Position numbers and translations under genes: made by a program. Positions 1 to 8,444 of a stretch of DNA of 35,124 nt are shown in pieces. Origin of the DNA: a virus. The notes under the pieces were generated by a model. That model ran no database searches. It worked only from the letters and a program-made list of their open reading frames with translations, and had not been told where the DNA came from. How positions within the stretch are numbered: position 1 is the first letter of the stretch; the number at the start of each line of letters is the position of its first letter. The DNA lies in the IMG/VR virus record IMGVR_UViG_3300014838_000687, positions 1 through 35,124 of that record, one strand, 5' to 3'.

Positions 1-200
<200 letters not shown>

Positions 201-208
<8 letters not shown>

Positions 209-398
209 AGTGCAGCTCCTCTGCCAGCGCCCGGTACTCCGCAATCTGGAACGCCACATGCGCGGGCACATGCTTGCCGTCGGCCTCAGCTTCCAGCGCT
301 GCGGCACGGGCCAGGTATGCCTTCTCTACCGTCACGGCGTCCGCACTCAGGTGAGGCTTACGCCAGCGCTCCACCGGGCCGATCGCGGGCGTGGTCAT
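201..398 (-). CDS. Small hypothetical protein in the late operon (65 aa)
   Basis: A 65-residue protein overlaps its upstream neighbour by 4 bases and its downstream neighbour by 8, the tight packing seen throughout this operon. The sequence is mostly helical in character, with an Ala/Glu-rich middle (residues about 25-60) and no Cys, signal peptide or membrane segment. I do not recognise the family. Position directly after gp10-like and connector genes suggests a head-tail or tail accessory role, by context only. Confidence 0.65.
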
Positions 399-637
399 CG
401 TTCCGCCCTGCCCAGGATGATCGGCTTAGCCGTTTCGAGCGGGCTCTTACGCTGCACCGTCAGGTGGGGGCCGCAGCACGGCACGGCCACACACGCCATG
501 ATCTGCTGCGGGCCGATCTGCTGCATCTGCCAGGACGGGGCCAGGGTGATCGCGTCGTTGGCCACCTGCTCGCCGTTCCCGTTGGCGGTGCCCAGCTTCC
601 CTTCAACCAGGCATTGCAGGCACTTGAGTGCGTTCAT
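395..637 (-). CDS. Small Cys-containing hypothetical protein (80 aa)
   Basis: An 80-residue protein overlaps the next gene by 4 bases and abuts the previous one at 637. It has two Cys pairs, one near the N-terminus (CLQC, residues 6-9) and one around residues 54-55 (CC before GPH), which could bind a metal. No membrane segment is visible. It sits between the gp10-like gene and another small gene, the region where phages usually place tail-completion and minor tail genes. The product is not recognised. Confidence 0.6.
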   Translation of the reverse strand: MNALKCLQCLVEGKLGTANGNGEQVANDAITLAPSWQMQQIGPQQIMACVAVPCCGPHLTVQRKSPLETAKPIILGRAER

Positions 638-1143
638 CAGTCGTTCATCTCCGCAACGTACGGCTGGACGGCTTTCTCCGCGATGGCTTCTGCCTCTGCA
701 TCGAGCCGTACAGCAGCCCGGCGGAAACCCCAGTAACCCTTAAAACGAGTGGTCAGGTTGCGCGAACCGGTGCCCTCCAGCCAGGGGCCGTACATCGCCA
801 GCTCGGTGGTGACAACCGTTTCATGGGCCGGGTCGGCCACCACTACGGGCATCGTATAAACCCGGTCCACGTGCTGGATCTGCCCTTTGCCCGGCCCGGA
901 ATCTATGTCCCGGTCCCAGTGCCCGCCCCACGAGTAAGTACGGGATTCGTCAGTGGTGGTGATGGTGGACAGGAACACACCCCGGTCTTCCCTGATTGAG
1001 CCGGCGAACGACTCCCGCACCATCCCCACACCTGCGTCAGCCACCTCATGCCTAATGTCGTATTCAGCGGCTCGCAGGGCGGCATCTGCACGACCGTCAA
1101 AAACCGGGCCGGAACACTCGACAGTCACCTCATTAAACGACAC
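637..1143 (-). CDS. HK97 gp10-like head-tail / neck protein
   Basis: I place the start at a GTG at 1143 because a strong ribosome site (GGAAGGGG) lies just upstream. A longer reading frame to 1236 runs through the end of the connector gene without support. The resulting protein is 168 residues. Its C-terminal half has the pattern YGPWLEGTGSRN followed by a helical segment, which resembles the conserved region of HK97 gp10-like neck proteins (tail-side connectors that join capsid and tail). It overlaps the gp6-like gene by 11 bases, the normal order gp6 then gp10. The family call is from pattern recognition only. Confidence 0.6.
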   Translation of the reverse strand: MSFNEVTVECSGPVFDGRADAALRAAEYDIRHEVADAGVGMVRESFAGSIREDRGVFLSTITTTDESRTYSWGGHWDRDIDSGPGKGQIQHVDRVYTMPVVVADPAHETVVTTELAMYGPWLEGTGSRNLTTRFKGYWGFRRAAVRLDAEAEAIAEKAVQPYVAEMND

Positions 1144-2284
1144 GCGAACGCCCCTTCCGCCCGTAGGCTGCGAAACAGCGGTCACGGAGGTCGAACAGCC
1201 CGGCTCCTGCCGCAGCCTGCCTTGTGATCGCGTCACCGGAGAGGTTGACGCTGATACCTGCGCCTGCCTTAGCCCCGGTGCTTGCCGGCGCGTTGGCGTA
1301 CGACGCCGTTTCCTGGGTGAGCGACGTAACCGCCTCAGCGACCGCCAGCTCCTTTACAAGACCGGGCACCACGTTGATGTACATCTGAGCGCCGCTGGAG
1401 TAGTCGGCGGCGGAGGTGCCGAACTGGCCGCGCAGCACCGAAAACTGCCGCTTCGCCCAGATGGCCCCCGACGTGTGCGCGGCGAGGATCGACCCATCCC
1501 ACGCCCGCTTCAGCTGGAGGTTGTTGCCCAGGATGTTCTGGATCAGGCACCACTCCGTGTCGATCTGGACGACCTCTCCCTGGGAGAACTGGGTTCCGTC
1601 GGGGACGGCCAGGATGTTGTCGGCCATCGACGCGGTGGTCAGCCCGGTGAACGCGATCGAGGTGCTGGTGAAACGGGCGTCGGTGATCAGCATTCGCTCG
1701 GACCCGGCAGACATGCCCATGATCAGCATGTCGCCCACACCGGCCAGGGTCAGGCCGCTCGCGCTCGCGGTGATCGCGGTGTCGGTGGAAAGCGCCGACG
1801 AGGCCAGTGTTCCGGACGGCGACGTTTTCAGCTGGTACCCGAAGGTGCCGGTGACCGAGATGCTCCGCTGCGGGGTACTGCCGGAGCCGAACGAGTAGGA
1901 CTGGGAACGGTCCAGCTCGAAGTAGGTGAATGGGGGGTTGTAGCGGGGGTTGCCCCAGAAGATCGCACTGTCCGGGATGACCGTGCCGGGTGTGTTCGAC
2001 GCGGGGTCGCCGCCGGTCGTCACTACCGGGGGGTTCACCGTTACGTCGGCCAGCTCTGCCGCGTCCAGCCAGACCCGCCAGGGGTACGCGCGCTGAAAGT
2101 TGGGCCAGTCGATCCAGACGGTGGAGTCGTTGGGGTAGAACTGGCGGTTGCAGAGCTTGTCCACAGAGTCCCGCGCCGCGTCAATGGCGCGGTCTACCTG
2201 GGTGTTGTTCCAGGCGGCCTGCTTAACATCGAGCGCCTGACGGACCTCTTCACGAGTCCCGTAGCACGGCAAAGTAAGCGCCAC
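1133..2284 (-). CDS. gp6-like head-tail connector with large C-terminal extension
   Basis: The first ~60 residues (EVRQALDVKQ, then a helix ending DKLCNRQFYP) match the usual head-tail connector pattern of gp6-like proteins, which form a ring under the portal. At 383 residues it is much longer than a typical gp6 (about 100-150). The rest is Thr/Ser/Gly-rich and beta-like, ending with a helical segment. The start is GTG with AAGG upstream. It follows an 80-base gap holding a hairpin, so it may head its own transcript or be read through. Connector assignment is moderately sure; the long insert is unusual. Confidence 0.65.
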   Translation of the reverse strand: MALTLPCYGTREEVRQALDVKQAAWNNTQVDRAIDAARDSVDKLCNRQFYPNDSTVWIDWPNFQRAYPWRVWLDAAELADVTVNPPVVTTGGDPASNTPGTVIPDSAIFWGNPRYNPPFTYFELDRSQSYSFGSGSTPQRSISVTGTFGYQLKTSPSGTLASSALSTDTAITASASGLTLAGVGDMLIMGMSAGSERMLITDARFTSTSIAFTGLTTASMADNILAVPDGTQFSQGEVVQIDTEWCLIQNILGNNLQLKRAWDGSILAAHTSGAIWAKRQFSVLRGQFGTSAADYSSGAQMYINVVPGLVKELAVAEAVTSLTQETASYANAPASTGAKAGAGISVNLSGDAITRQAAAGAGLFDLRDRCFAAYGRKGRSRVV

Positions 2285-2355
2285 CTGGACCTTGCTTTCT
2301 CGCCCGAGAACCCCTGTACGGGGTGGGAACGGCTACTACCAGCATAAACTAAAAA

Positions 2356-2370
2356 GCTCTCGCCTAGAGC
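2356..2370 (-). promoter_or_regulatory. 15-nt hairpin element GCTYTAGGYRMGAGC, copy 3 (possible terminator)
   Basis: On the minus strand GCTCT-AGGCG-AGAGC is followed by TTTTT, giving a short 5-bp hairpin plus U-tract at the exact end of the 103-residue gene; its stop codon lies in the hairpin. Two near-identical 15-mers lie at 13813-13827 and 20763-20777, also upstream of minus-strand genes but without the T-run. It may be a weak terminator here or a shared regulatory site. Confidence 0.5.
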
Positions 2371-2675
2371 AAAGCCGCTTGCACCAGCCAGCCGTCGTTC
2401 TGGATGGCCGTAACCGCACCTGTGCCGGTCCACTCCACGAACCAGTGCTGGACACCCGGCCCGGTGAACCCGGCCGTCGGCAGGTCGGCGTGGTAGTTGC
2501 CGGTCGCGTCCTTGACGATCGGGGAGGACGGATAGACAACCGTGATGGTCGAGGCCGCATCCAGCTTGTACTTGAGGGTGACGGTCGTCGGGTCGGCAGC
2601 CGATCCCGCTTCGTTGACGAACGCGGCACTGGTGGTGACCAGAGACCCGCTCTCGTAGATGGTCAGCGCGCTCAC
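2364..2675 (-). CDS. Small beta-rich virion-like protein (103 aa)
   Basis: A 103-residue protein overlaps the giant repeat gene by 4 bases. Its composition (alternating hydrophobic and Thr/Ser residues, short turns such as DATGNYHADLP, and a closing W-x-x-x-W-T-G segment) suggests an Ig-like or other all-beta fold, as often found in phage capsid or tail surface proteins. No Cys-rich site or membrane segment is present. The stop codon falls inside a small hairpin followed by T residues, so the transcript may partly end here. Function is inferred from context. Confidence 0.65.
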   Translation of the reverse strand: MSALTIYESGSLVTTSAAFVNEAGSAADPTTVTLKYKLDAASTITVVYPSSPIVKDATGNYHADLPTAGFTGPGVQHWFVEWTGTGAVTAIQNDGWLVQAALL

Positions 2676-5600
2676 GTGGGGTTCCTCTCGATAATGACCT
2701 GATCACCGCTCTGCCGGTCCGTCGCGGCGATACTGCTGCTAGACCGGGATAGTGTGGCGGGTTCCCGTCGTGCGTGAGAGGCCGCCACGGTGCTGCCCGG
2801 CCTGGACAGGGTGGCGGGCTCGGACAGGTGGTCGCTGGTGGTGACGCCGCCCCGCACATTGCTGGCCGCAGAACCACCGCCGCCGCCCACGGTAACCAGT
2901 GCGCCAGTACCGGGCAGCCCCACGCCAGCCGAGACCGGGCCGGGGATCACCGCGACCAGGATCAGGCCCGGATGCCCGGCGACACTGACCGCCGCCGACA
3001 GCGCGCCCGCCACAGACTGGGTGGTAACAGCTGCGGATACCCCGTTGATGCCAACGCCTGGTGCGCCCTGACCAGCGGTTGCACTGACCGCAGCGGCGGC
3101 CCCGGAGAGCTTCTGGCCGGTGCTGATCGTACCTGGGGCGGCACTCACCACGACGGACGCCGCGGTCCCTGTGATCTGGACGCCCGGGGCGCCCGGCTGG
3201 GCCGCAGCGATAACCGGGGCAGCCACTCCGGAGGTAGCGACCGCAGCTGAGACGGCGCCGGCGGATACCTGAACGGTGACCGGGGCCGCCTGACCCGCAA
3301 GCACCTGAGCGCTGGACGGAGAACCCGCCTGGATCTGAACACTGACCGGGGCAGCCTGCCCGGCAACGTTGACCGAGCCACCCGCGAGCGCCGCGCCCAC
3401 GCCGCCCTGCACGGCGACGACGGCGGCCTGGCCGAGCGTGGTACTGGCCGGGGTACCGGTCACAGATGCGGCGGTTATCTGTGCCGCGAGCCCCGTGGTG
3501 CTGACGCCGGGCACACCCGCTGGAGCCTGAACGGCCAGAGCCGCGGCGATACCCGTAACCGGCTGAGCCGCGGAGACAACCCCGGCCGGGGCGGCGGCTG
3601 TGACCGGGGCGGCCTGACCAGAGAGCGCCTGAGCCGCGGACGGTGTACCCGCCGGAGCCTGGACAGCGACGGGGGCAGCCTGGCCAGCGACGTTGATCCC
3701 GCCGCCTGCTGTAGCCGCGCCGACGCCGCCCTGCACGGTTATCGCCGCAGCAATACCTGTCGTCGCGCTGGCTGGGATGCCGGTACCGGCCGCGGCGGTG
3801 ATGTGAGCCGCAAGCCCGGTGGTGCTGACGCCTGGCGTACCCAGACCGGCAGCGGCAGTGATCTGGGCGGCGGTGCCGGTGACCGGCTGGGCGGCGGACG
3901 GCATGCCCGCTGGAGCAGCAACCGCAACCTGAGCGGCTACCCCAGTGACGCTGATCCCGCCACCAGCCGAGGGGACCCCGGCCGGGGCCTGAACGCTGAC
4001 CGCGGCGGCAATACCGGTGGTCGTGCTTGCTGGCGTGCCGGTACCGGCCGCGGCGGTGACGTGAGCAGCCTGACCCGCTGTACTGACGCCGGGCGCGCCC
4101 GCCGGGGCCTGAACACTGATCGCTGCGGCGGTGCCGGTGACCGGCTGGGCGGCGGACGGCGTACCCGCTGGAGCCTGGGCAGCGACGGGGGCTGCCGTAC
4201 CGAGCGTCGTGCTGGCCGGAATACCCACAGGGGCCTGAGCCGTGACGGGGGCCGCTGCACCGGCAGTGCTGACGCCAGGAGCGCCCGCCGGGCCGCTGAG
4301 TGTAACCGGGGCGGCCTGGCCGGCGGTGCTGACCCCCGGAGCGCCCGCCGGGGGCTGAACGGTTACCGCGGCGGCCACGCCCGTGATCGGCTGAGCTGCG
4401 GACACAGTACCGGCGGGTGCGGCAGCGACGACCGGGGCGGCGATACCGGCCGTACTAACGCCGGGAATACCCGCGCTGCCAGCGACGGCAACCGCAGCTG
4501 CCTGACCGGTGACGTTGATCGCGCCCACACCAGCCGGGACACCAGCCGGGGCCTGAATGCTGACAGCTGCGGCGGCGCCTGCTGTGCCGACGCCCGGAGT
4601 ACCCGCTGGGGGCTGAACGGCGACAGCGGCGGCAGTGCCGGTCGTCGTGGTCGCCGGTACGCCAGCCGGAGCCAGCGCGGTGACCGGGGCGGCCTGGCCA
4701 GCGGTGCTGACACCTGGAGCGCCCGCCGGGGCCTGAACGGTCAGGGCGGCAGCAGCACCTGTGACCGGCTGAGCGGCAGAAGCGGTGCCCGCGGGGGCCT
4801 GGACGCCAGCCGCCGCCGCTGTGCCCGTGGTTGCGCTCGCCGGGACGCCAGCCGGGGCGGCGACGGCGACAGCGGCGGCAGTGCCGGTCGTCGTGCTGGC
4901 TGGGGTGCCCGCCGGGGCGGCGACAGCGACCGAGGCGGCCTGGCCAGCGGTGCTGACACCTGGCGCGCCCGCCGGGGCCTGAACGGTCAGGGACGCCGCG
5001 ACTCCGGTTACCGGCTGAGCGGCAGAAGCGGTGCCCGCCGGGGCGGCGACAGCGATCGGGGCAGCCTGGCCGTTAGTGCCAACGCCGGGGGCCCCGGCCG
5101 GGGCGGCGGCAGCGACCGAGGCGGCCTGACCGGTGACGCTGGCTGGCGTGGACGTTACCAGGCGTACCGGGGCCGTGTCCGGGGAGATGAAGAACGGGAT
5201 ACCGCCGGGGACGGCTGCGGCTTTATCCGCACCGGGGTACCAGCCGGGCGCGATCAGGTTTACTACGTCAGCGCGGGGGGGCGCGACGGCGACAGCGGGC
5301 AGGGAGAAGGTGGCGACGCACACCTCGTAGGTGCTGTTGCTGCCAAACGTGCCGGAGTAGGTGGCCACCCCGGTGGAGCTGGCGAACTGGTAGCCGCTGA
5401 CGCAGGCGCTGGCCTCAGTGGCCTCGTTTGTCCATGCGCCGCCCGGTCCGGCAACCGAAGACGGGCCGCTGATGCCGTAGACGACCCCGGCCCAGAACTC
5501 ACTCGCTGACGTGGTTGTCGCGGTGCTGACCGTGAACGTAGAGCCGGTGGCCCCGCCGCTGGTGCTGGCCGTCGCGATCTGGTCGAGGGTGATCGCCCCC

Positions 5601-5881
5601 GGCACTTCGTAGGCGTACAGCACCGCCGCGCCGGAAGCCCAGGAGATGGTCGCGCCGGGGCTCGCGCCAACGTTGCTGTAGTAGTAGATGTTGGTCAGGT
5701 TGTTGGCGCTGGCCTCAGCCTGGGTCAGGACCTCGCTGTTGCCGGTGATCGTGGCCGGCGCCGTGGCCCCGTTCTGCCGCGACAGGCACAGCACGACCGA
5801 GTTGCCGGGTGTGATGTTCGAGCCGAACGAGATCGACTGCGTGTTGAGGGTCGGCGTCGCCGCCTGGACCAGGGAAGGCAT
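2672..5881 (-). CDS. Giant Ala/Pro/Gly repeat protein, probable virion surface protein
   Basis: The 1069-residue product starts at an ATG preceded by a good AAGGAGGG site. Residues ~1-210 form a beta-rich, lectin-like region with several Cys. Residues ~212-985 consist of about 35 imperfect repeats of roughly 20 residues. Each contains a GxAAxVxV core, usually an APAG turn, and one of a few interchangeable tails (PGVSTA, SAAQPVT, PASTTT, AGGGINV). The C-terminus (~990-1069) has two copies of an EPATLSR motif. Two beta-rich virion-like genes precede it and connector genes follow, so an exposed capsid or neck fibre is likely. No known family is recognised. The repeat is DNA-level too, so copy number may vary between isolates. 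Confidence 0.75.
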   Translation of the reverse strand: MPSLVQAATPTLNTQSISFGSNITPGNSVVLCLSRQNGATAPATITGNSEVLTQAEASANNLTNIYYYSNVGASPGATISWASGAAVLYAYEVPGAITLDQIATASTSGGATGSTFTVSTATTTSASEFWAGVVYGISGPSSVAGPGGAWTNEATEASACVSGYQFASSTGVATYSGTFGSNSTYEVCVATFSLPAVAVAPPRADVVNLIAPGWYPGADKAAAVPGGIPFFISPDTAPVRLVTSTPASVTGQAASVAAAAPAGAPGVGTNGQAAPIAVAAPAGTASAAQPVTGVAASLTVQAPAGAPGVSTAGQAASVAVAAPAGTPASTTTGTAAAVAVAAPAGVPASATTGTAAAAGVQAPAGTASAAQPVTGAAAALTVQAPAGAPGVSTAGQAAPVTALAPAGVPATTTTGTAAAVAVQPPAGTPGVGTAGAAAAVSIQAPAGVPAGVGAINVTGQAAAVAVAGSAGIPGVSTAGIAAPVVAAAPAGTVSAAQPITGVAAAVTVQPPAGAPGVSTAGQAAPVTLSGPAGAPGVSTAGAAAPVTAQAPVGIPASTTLGTAAPVAAQAPAGTPSAAQPVTGTAAAISVQAPAGAPGVSTAGQAAHVTAAAGTGTPASTTTGIAAAVSVQAPAGVPSAGGGISVTGVAAQVAVAAPAGMPSAAQPVTGTAAQITAAAGLGTPGVSTTGLAAHITAAAGTGIPASATTGIAAAITVQGGVGAATAGGGINVAGQAAPVAVQAPAGTPSAAQALSGQAAPVTAAAPAGVVSAAQPVTGIAAALAVQAPAGVPGVSTTGLAAQITAASVTGTPASTTLGQAAVVAVQGGVGAALAGGSVNVAGQAAPVSVQIQAGSPSSAQVLAGQAAPVTVQVSAGAVSAAVATSGVAAPVIAAAQPGAPGVQITGTAASVVVSAAPGTISTGQKLSGAAAAVSATAGQGAPGVGINGVSAAVTTQSVAGALSAAVSVAGHPGLILVAVIPGPVSAGVGLPGTGALVTVGGGGGSAASNVRGGVTTSDHLSEPATLSRPGSTVAASHARREPATLSRSSSSIAATDRQSGDQVIIERNPT
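2930..5250. repeat. ~60-bp degenerate tandem repeat array inside the giant gene
   Basis: About 35 in-frame units of roughly 60 bp encode the GxAAxVxV-APAG repeat. Neighbouring units differ mainly in the tail segment, and similar tails recur at a distance, which suggests duplication and shuffling by recombination. Boundaries are approximate because the outer copies are degenerate. Confidence 0.85.
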
Positions 5882-5930
5882 GGCGGCCCTCCTTGGGTCT
5901 AGTTACCTGGCCGCACAGGCATGACGCGCC

Positions 5931-6548
5931 TCAGCCCCGGAGTTCGCAGTCCAGGTAGTCGGTGGTGATCGAGGTAAACCCCGTGTTTACGGCCAGCGTG
6001 CAGCCCACTGAGACGAGCTGGGCGATGTTGGTTACCATGCCGAACCCGGGAGTGCCGGTCTGGGCGACGGAAGCCGCTGCGGTGGTCTGCGGGATCGAGT
6101 TGACGGAAGTCCAGGCGCCGCCCGCTGCCGCAAGCCAGAACAACCTGCCCCGGCCGACGATCTGCGCGTTGGTCAAGCTGGACAGCGGCTCGGACAGCTG
6201 CGTGATCCGGCCGACGTACTCCATCTCCCACTGGCCCGTTCCGTTGAAAACCGCGAGCGAAGGGCCCACGCCCAGCACCGCTGAGGTAGCGACCAGTGGG
6301 TTAGCGACCGTCGCCGCAGACGCCGCGGTCATATAGAACCCGAGCGTCACCGACGTAGCCGTAGTGGTGGCGATATAGCTGCCGTGTGCGGTGAGCACTA
6401 CCCGCGTGCCGACGTTCAGCTGCGGCGGGTTGATGATCACCTGCGCCGGGCTGATGTCGGTGAGGGTGGTCCCGAGGGTACCCGACGTAACCGTGACCGA
6501 CGTGTTGTTCAGCGCCGGGACGGGCGCGCTCCAGAGGGTGCCCGGCAT
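5931..6548 (-). CDS. Beta-rich virion-like protein (205 aa)
   Basis: I use the ATG at 6548 (MPGTLWSAPV), one base away from the stop of the preceding gene; the longer frame upstream is Arg/Pro-rich and looks non-coding. The product is rich in Thr, Val, Ser and Gly with alternating hydrophobic residues, and has few charges and no membrane helix, consistent with a jelly-roll-like or other beta structure. Such proteins next to capsid genes are often decoration or minor structural proteins. The family is not recognised. Confidence 0.65.
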   Translation of the reverse strand: MPGTLWSAPVPALNNTSVTVTSGTLGTTLTDISPAQVIINPPQLNVGTRVVLTAHGSYIATTTATSVTLGFYMTAASAATVANPLVATSAVLGVGPSLAVFNGTGQWEMEYVGRITQLSEPLSSLTNAQIVGRGRLFWLAAAGGAWTSVNSIPQTTAAASVAQTGTPGFGMVTNIAQLVSVGCTLAVNTGFTSITTDYLDCELRG

Positions 6549-6549
6549 A

Positions 6550-7062
6550 TCAGCTCGCGGTCCAGTACGCCAGGCCGTTCGGAGAGCTGGCCACGGTGTA
6601 GGTGAACGCGCCCGAGGTCGAGCTGACCGTACCGCCGAAGTCGATGATCGCAATCGCCCACGAGTTGGTGTCGGCGGACGCCGAGTGCCCGGTCTTGTCG
6701 TAGAGGAACATCGACGCAGCCGAGATCGTGGTGCTAGCGCCGAAGCTGATTGGGGACGGGCTGGTGCAGGTCCACATGAGGACGTTAGCCGTGGCGGTGA
6801 TGCCCCAGGTGAACGTGGTCAGCGCCTGCCGGTTCGCGTACCCGCTGGTGTAGCCGCCGCCGGTCGTCACTTCGGTGTACGCACCGGTCACCGCGTTGAC
6901 GTAGGCGTACGCCCACTGCGTTGCACCCCAGGTAGCCGCCGACGCGGTGCACAGACCGGCAGCGATAGTGTCCGTGGTCGGGTTCAGGCAGGTAGCCACC
7001 GTGGCCGACCCTGGCGCCCAGACGGACAGCGCCGTCGGGTAAACGTGACTGGTAACGGCCAT
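6550..7062 (-). CDS. Beta-rich virion-like protein (170 aa)
   Basis: This 170-residue protein shares its last base region with the following operon gene and has the same Ser/Thr/Ala/Gly-rich composition as its neighbour at 5931-6548. Aromatic residues are spaced through it (TQWAYAYVNAV, TFTWGITATA, MFLYDKTG), suggesting a beta-sandwich. A few Cys (residues ~25, 38 and 98) do not form a metal motif. It is probably a surface or minor capsid protein by position after the capsid gene; no family name can be given. Confidence 0.65.
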   Translation of the reverse strand: MAVTSHVYPTALSVWAPGSATVATCLNPTTDTIAAGLCTASAATWGATQWAYAYVNAVTGAYTEVTTGGGYTSGYANRQALTTFTWGITATANVLMWTCTSPSPISFGASTTISAASMFLYDKTGHSASADTNSWAIAIIDFGGTVSSTSGAFTYTVASSPNGLAYWTAS

Positions 7063-7325
7063 TATGCAGGCTCCTGCCCTTGTCCATTCATCTTGGCGGC
7101 AGAGCCGATTATGTTGGCGTCCTGCCGGTTGTCCGACGTTGTGAGGATGACGTCGCGTTCCTCATTGATGGTGACCTTGGCCTTCCGCCCGGTATCCAGA
7201 CCGCCGTCGTCCTGGCGGGTGACGACCTTCTCCAGCGGCTTGGTCCGGCCGCCTTTGACCACCTGGATCGAGCGCATCCGGTCACGGAACTCCTGCGGGC
7301 TCTCTCCTGCTGCCACCTGAATCAC
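7062..7325 (-). CDS. Small charged hypothetical protein (87 aa)
   Basis: An 87-residue, strongly charged protein overlaps its upstream neighbour by 4 bases. The first half is helical and basic (EFRDRMRSIQVVKGGRTKP), the middle has a VTINEERDVIL strand, and the end is Asn/Gln/Gly-rich. No membrane segment or metal site is seen. It belongs to the run of small genes between capsid and connector genes. Function unknown. Confidence 0.6.
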   Translation of the reverse strand: MIQVAAGESPQEFRDRMRSIQVVKGGRTKPLEKVVTRQDDGGLDTGRKAKVTINEERDVILTTSDNRQDANIIGSAAKMNGQGQEPA

Positions 7326-7528
7326 AACCCTGAGTGGAGGTCGGGGTCCCAGTCACGGGGGTAATGGAAGTCGCCGTTCGGGCAGTACAGCTCACCGGAC
7401 GAGCGGGTTGACCCGCTCAGCAGCGGGGTTCCGTCGTTGGGGCAGGCCATTGGCGGCTCGCTCTTGTAGTACTCCAGGTCCGCCGCCTGCTGCTGGAGCG
7501 TGGACAGCAGGTCATAGCCCATCACCAC
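7322..7528 (-). CDS. Small zinc-ribbon-like protein (68 aa)
   Basis: The 68-residue product has a coiled N-terminal helix (LLSTLQQQAADLEYYK) followed by CPNDGTPL and, 20 residues later, YCPNGDFHYP. This resembles a small one-sided zinc-ribbon with Cys and His ligands, a recurring type of protein in actinobacteriophage structural operons. It is translationally coupled to the next gene by a 4-base overlap. The role is not known; nucleic-acid or protein binding is plausible. Confidence 0.6.
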   Translation of the reverse strand: MVMGYDLLSTLQQQAADLEYYKSEPPMACPNDGTPLLSGSTRSSGELYCPNGDFHYPRDWDPDLHSGL

Positions 7529-7530
7529 GG

Positions 7531-7872
7531 TTACTTGCTCTTCCCCGTCGCCGGGCTCTTGACCTCGCTGACCACCGGCTCCGGAGCCGCGGCCTCGGTC
7601 AGCGCGTCGGCCAGCTCCGCCTTGGTCCCGCTGGTCGGCAGCCCCTGGGCCTCAGCCAGGTCCTGGAGGACCACCTTCGGCACGCTGGCGGGGTCTGGCA
7701 CGATCGCGGCCACTTCCGGCTCCGGCGCGGCCTCTGGCCCGGGGTCCGCGAGGCCATTGCTGCCCCCGCCCTCAGCGGTTGTCTTCGGCACGTCAGGCTC
7801 CTTAAAGCACATCGGGCAGAACGTGAGACTCCCGGCGATGGCCTGACAGCCGCAGTACCCGCAGTCCCACAT
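7531..7872 (-). CDS. Zinc-ribbon plus SAP-domain protein
   Basis: The N-terminus has CGYCGC (residues 4-9) and CPMC (19-22), a compact zinc ribbon. The middle is Pro/Glu/Ala-rich and flexible. Residues ~64-95 (VPKVVLQDLAEAQGLPTSG, then TKAELADALTEA) fit the SAP/HeH helix-extended loop-helix motif, which binds DNA and appears in several phage structural or connector-region proteins. The tail is Lys/Ser-rich. It is a candidate for contacting packaged DNA or linking capsid to DNA, but that is inference. A 66-base gap separates it from the preceding gene. Confidence 0.65.
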   Translation of the reverse strand: MWDCGYCGCQAIAGSLTFCPMCFKEPDVPKTTAEGGGSNGLADPGPEAAPEPEVAAIVPDPASVPKVVLQDLAEAQGLPTSGTKAELADALTEAAAPEPVVSEVKSPATGKSK

Positions 7873-7938
7873 ATACCCTCCTACCGTGATGCCGGGGGCC
7901 GGATAGCGGTCACTCGCCGTCCAGCCCCCGGCGGCTAA

Positions 7939-8394
7939 TTACGACGCGATGATCTTGAGGTTCTGCGGAGTGCGCTGGACGTCAAGGTCGTACAGGATCG
8001 CGGTCAGGGTGCAGTTGACCGCGGTTGCCACCAGGTAGTCGTACGTGTCGGCCAGCTCGGAGACCAGGAAGTCCACGTAGCTGGCATACCCGGCCGTCGC
8101 GCCGATCGTCAGTACGTTGGACGCCCAGGAAGCGGTCTGCGCGGTCCAGGCCGCGGCGCCACCAGACGACACCTGCTGATACCAGGTGGCCGGCTGGCCG
8201 AAGCCGTTGGCCGTGGTGACGTTGGCGACCGAGCCGGAAAAGCCCGGGTACGCGGTGAACGTCAGCGAAGTGGTCGCGGTCGTGGAAGCCACCGCCAGGA
8301 AGCCGACGCCAGAGCACTGCGTCAGGTCGATCTTCGCGCCGGAAGCACCGGGGACGATGTTGTAGACCCGTCCTAGTGCCCTCATACCAGCCAT
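7939..8394 (-). CDS. Probable minor capsid/decoration protein (151 aa)
   Basis: This 151-residue protein has beta-rich, low-charge sequence with regular Ser/Thr/Ala/Gly content and aromatic residues (TFTAYPGFSG, ATWYQQVSSG). It ends with a KIIAS tail. Genes of this size and character located just after the capsid gene usually encode decoration, head-fibre or minor structural proteins. No specific family is recognised. The start at 8394 is an ATG with GGAGACAG just upstream. Confidence 0.6.
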   Translation of the reverse strand: MAGMRALGRVYNIVPGASGAKIDLTQCSGVGFLAVASTTATTSLTFTAYPGFSGSVANVTTANGFGQPATWYQQVSSGGAAAWTAQTASWASNVLTIGATAGYASYVDFLVSELADTYDYLVATAVNCTLTAILYDLDVQRTPQNLKIIAS

Positions 8395-8444
8395 CAGGCT
8401 GTCTCCTACTCTGCCGCCGGGGTGTTAATGCCGGCGGCTTGTGA

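Noticed and set aside
953-2347. Long plus-strand open frame (464 codons) across the neck genes
   Set aside because: Arg/Gly/Val-rich shadow of the minus-strand connector and gp10-like genes, which have recognisable patterns and tight operon spacing.
3803-5509. 568-codon plus-strand frame opposite the repeat gene
   Set aside because: Gly/Arg/Asp-rich product is the mirror of the GxAA repeat; the minus-strand frame has a good ribosome site, a non-repeat N-terminal domain and operon context.
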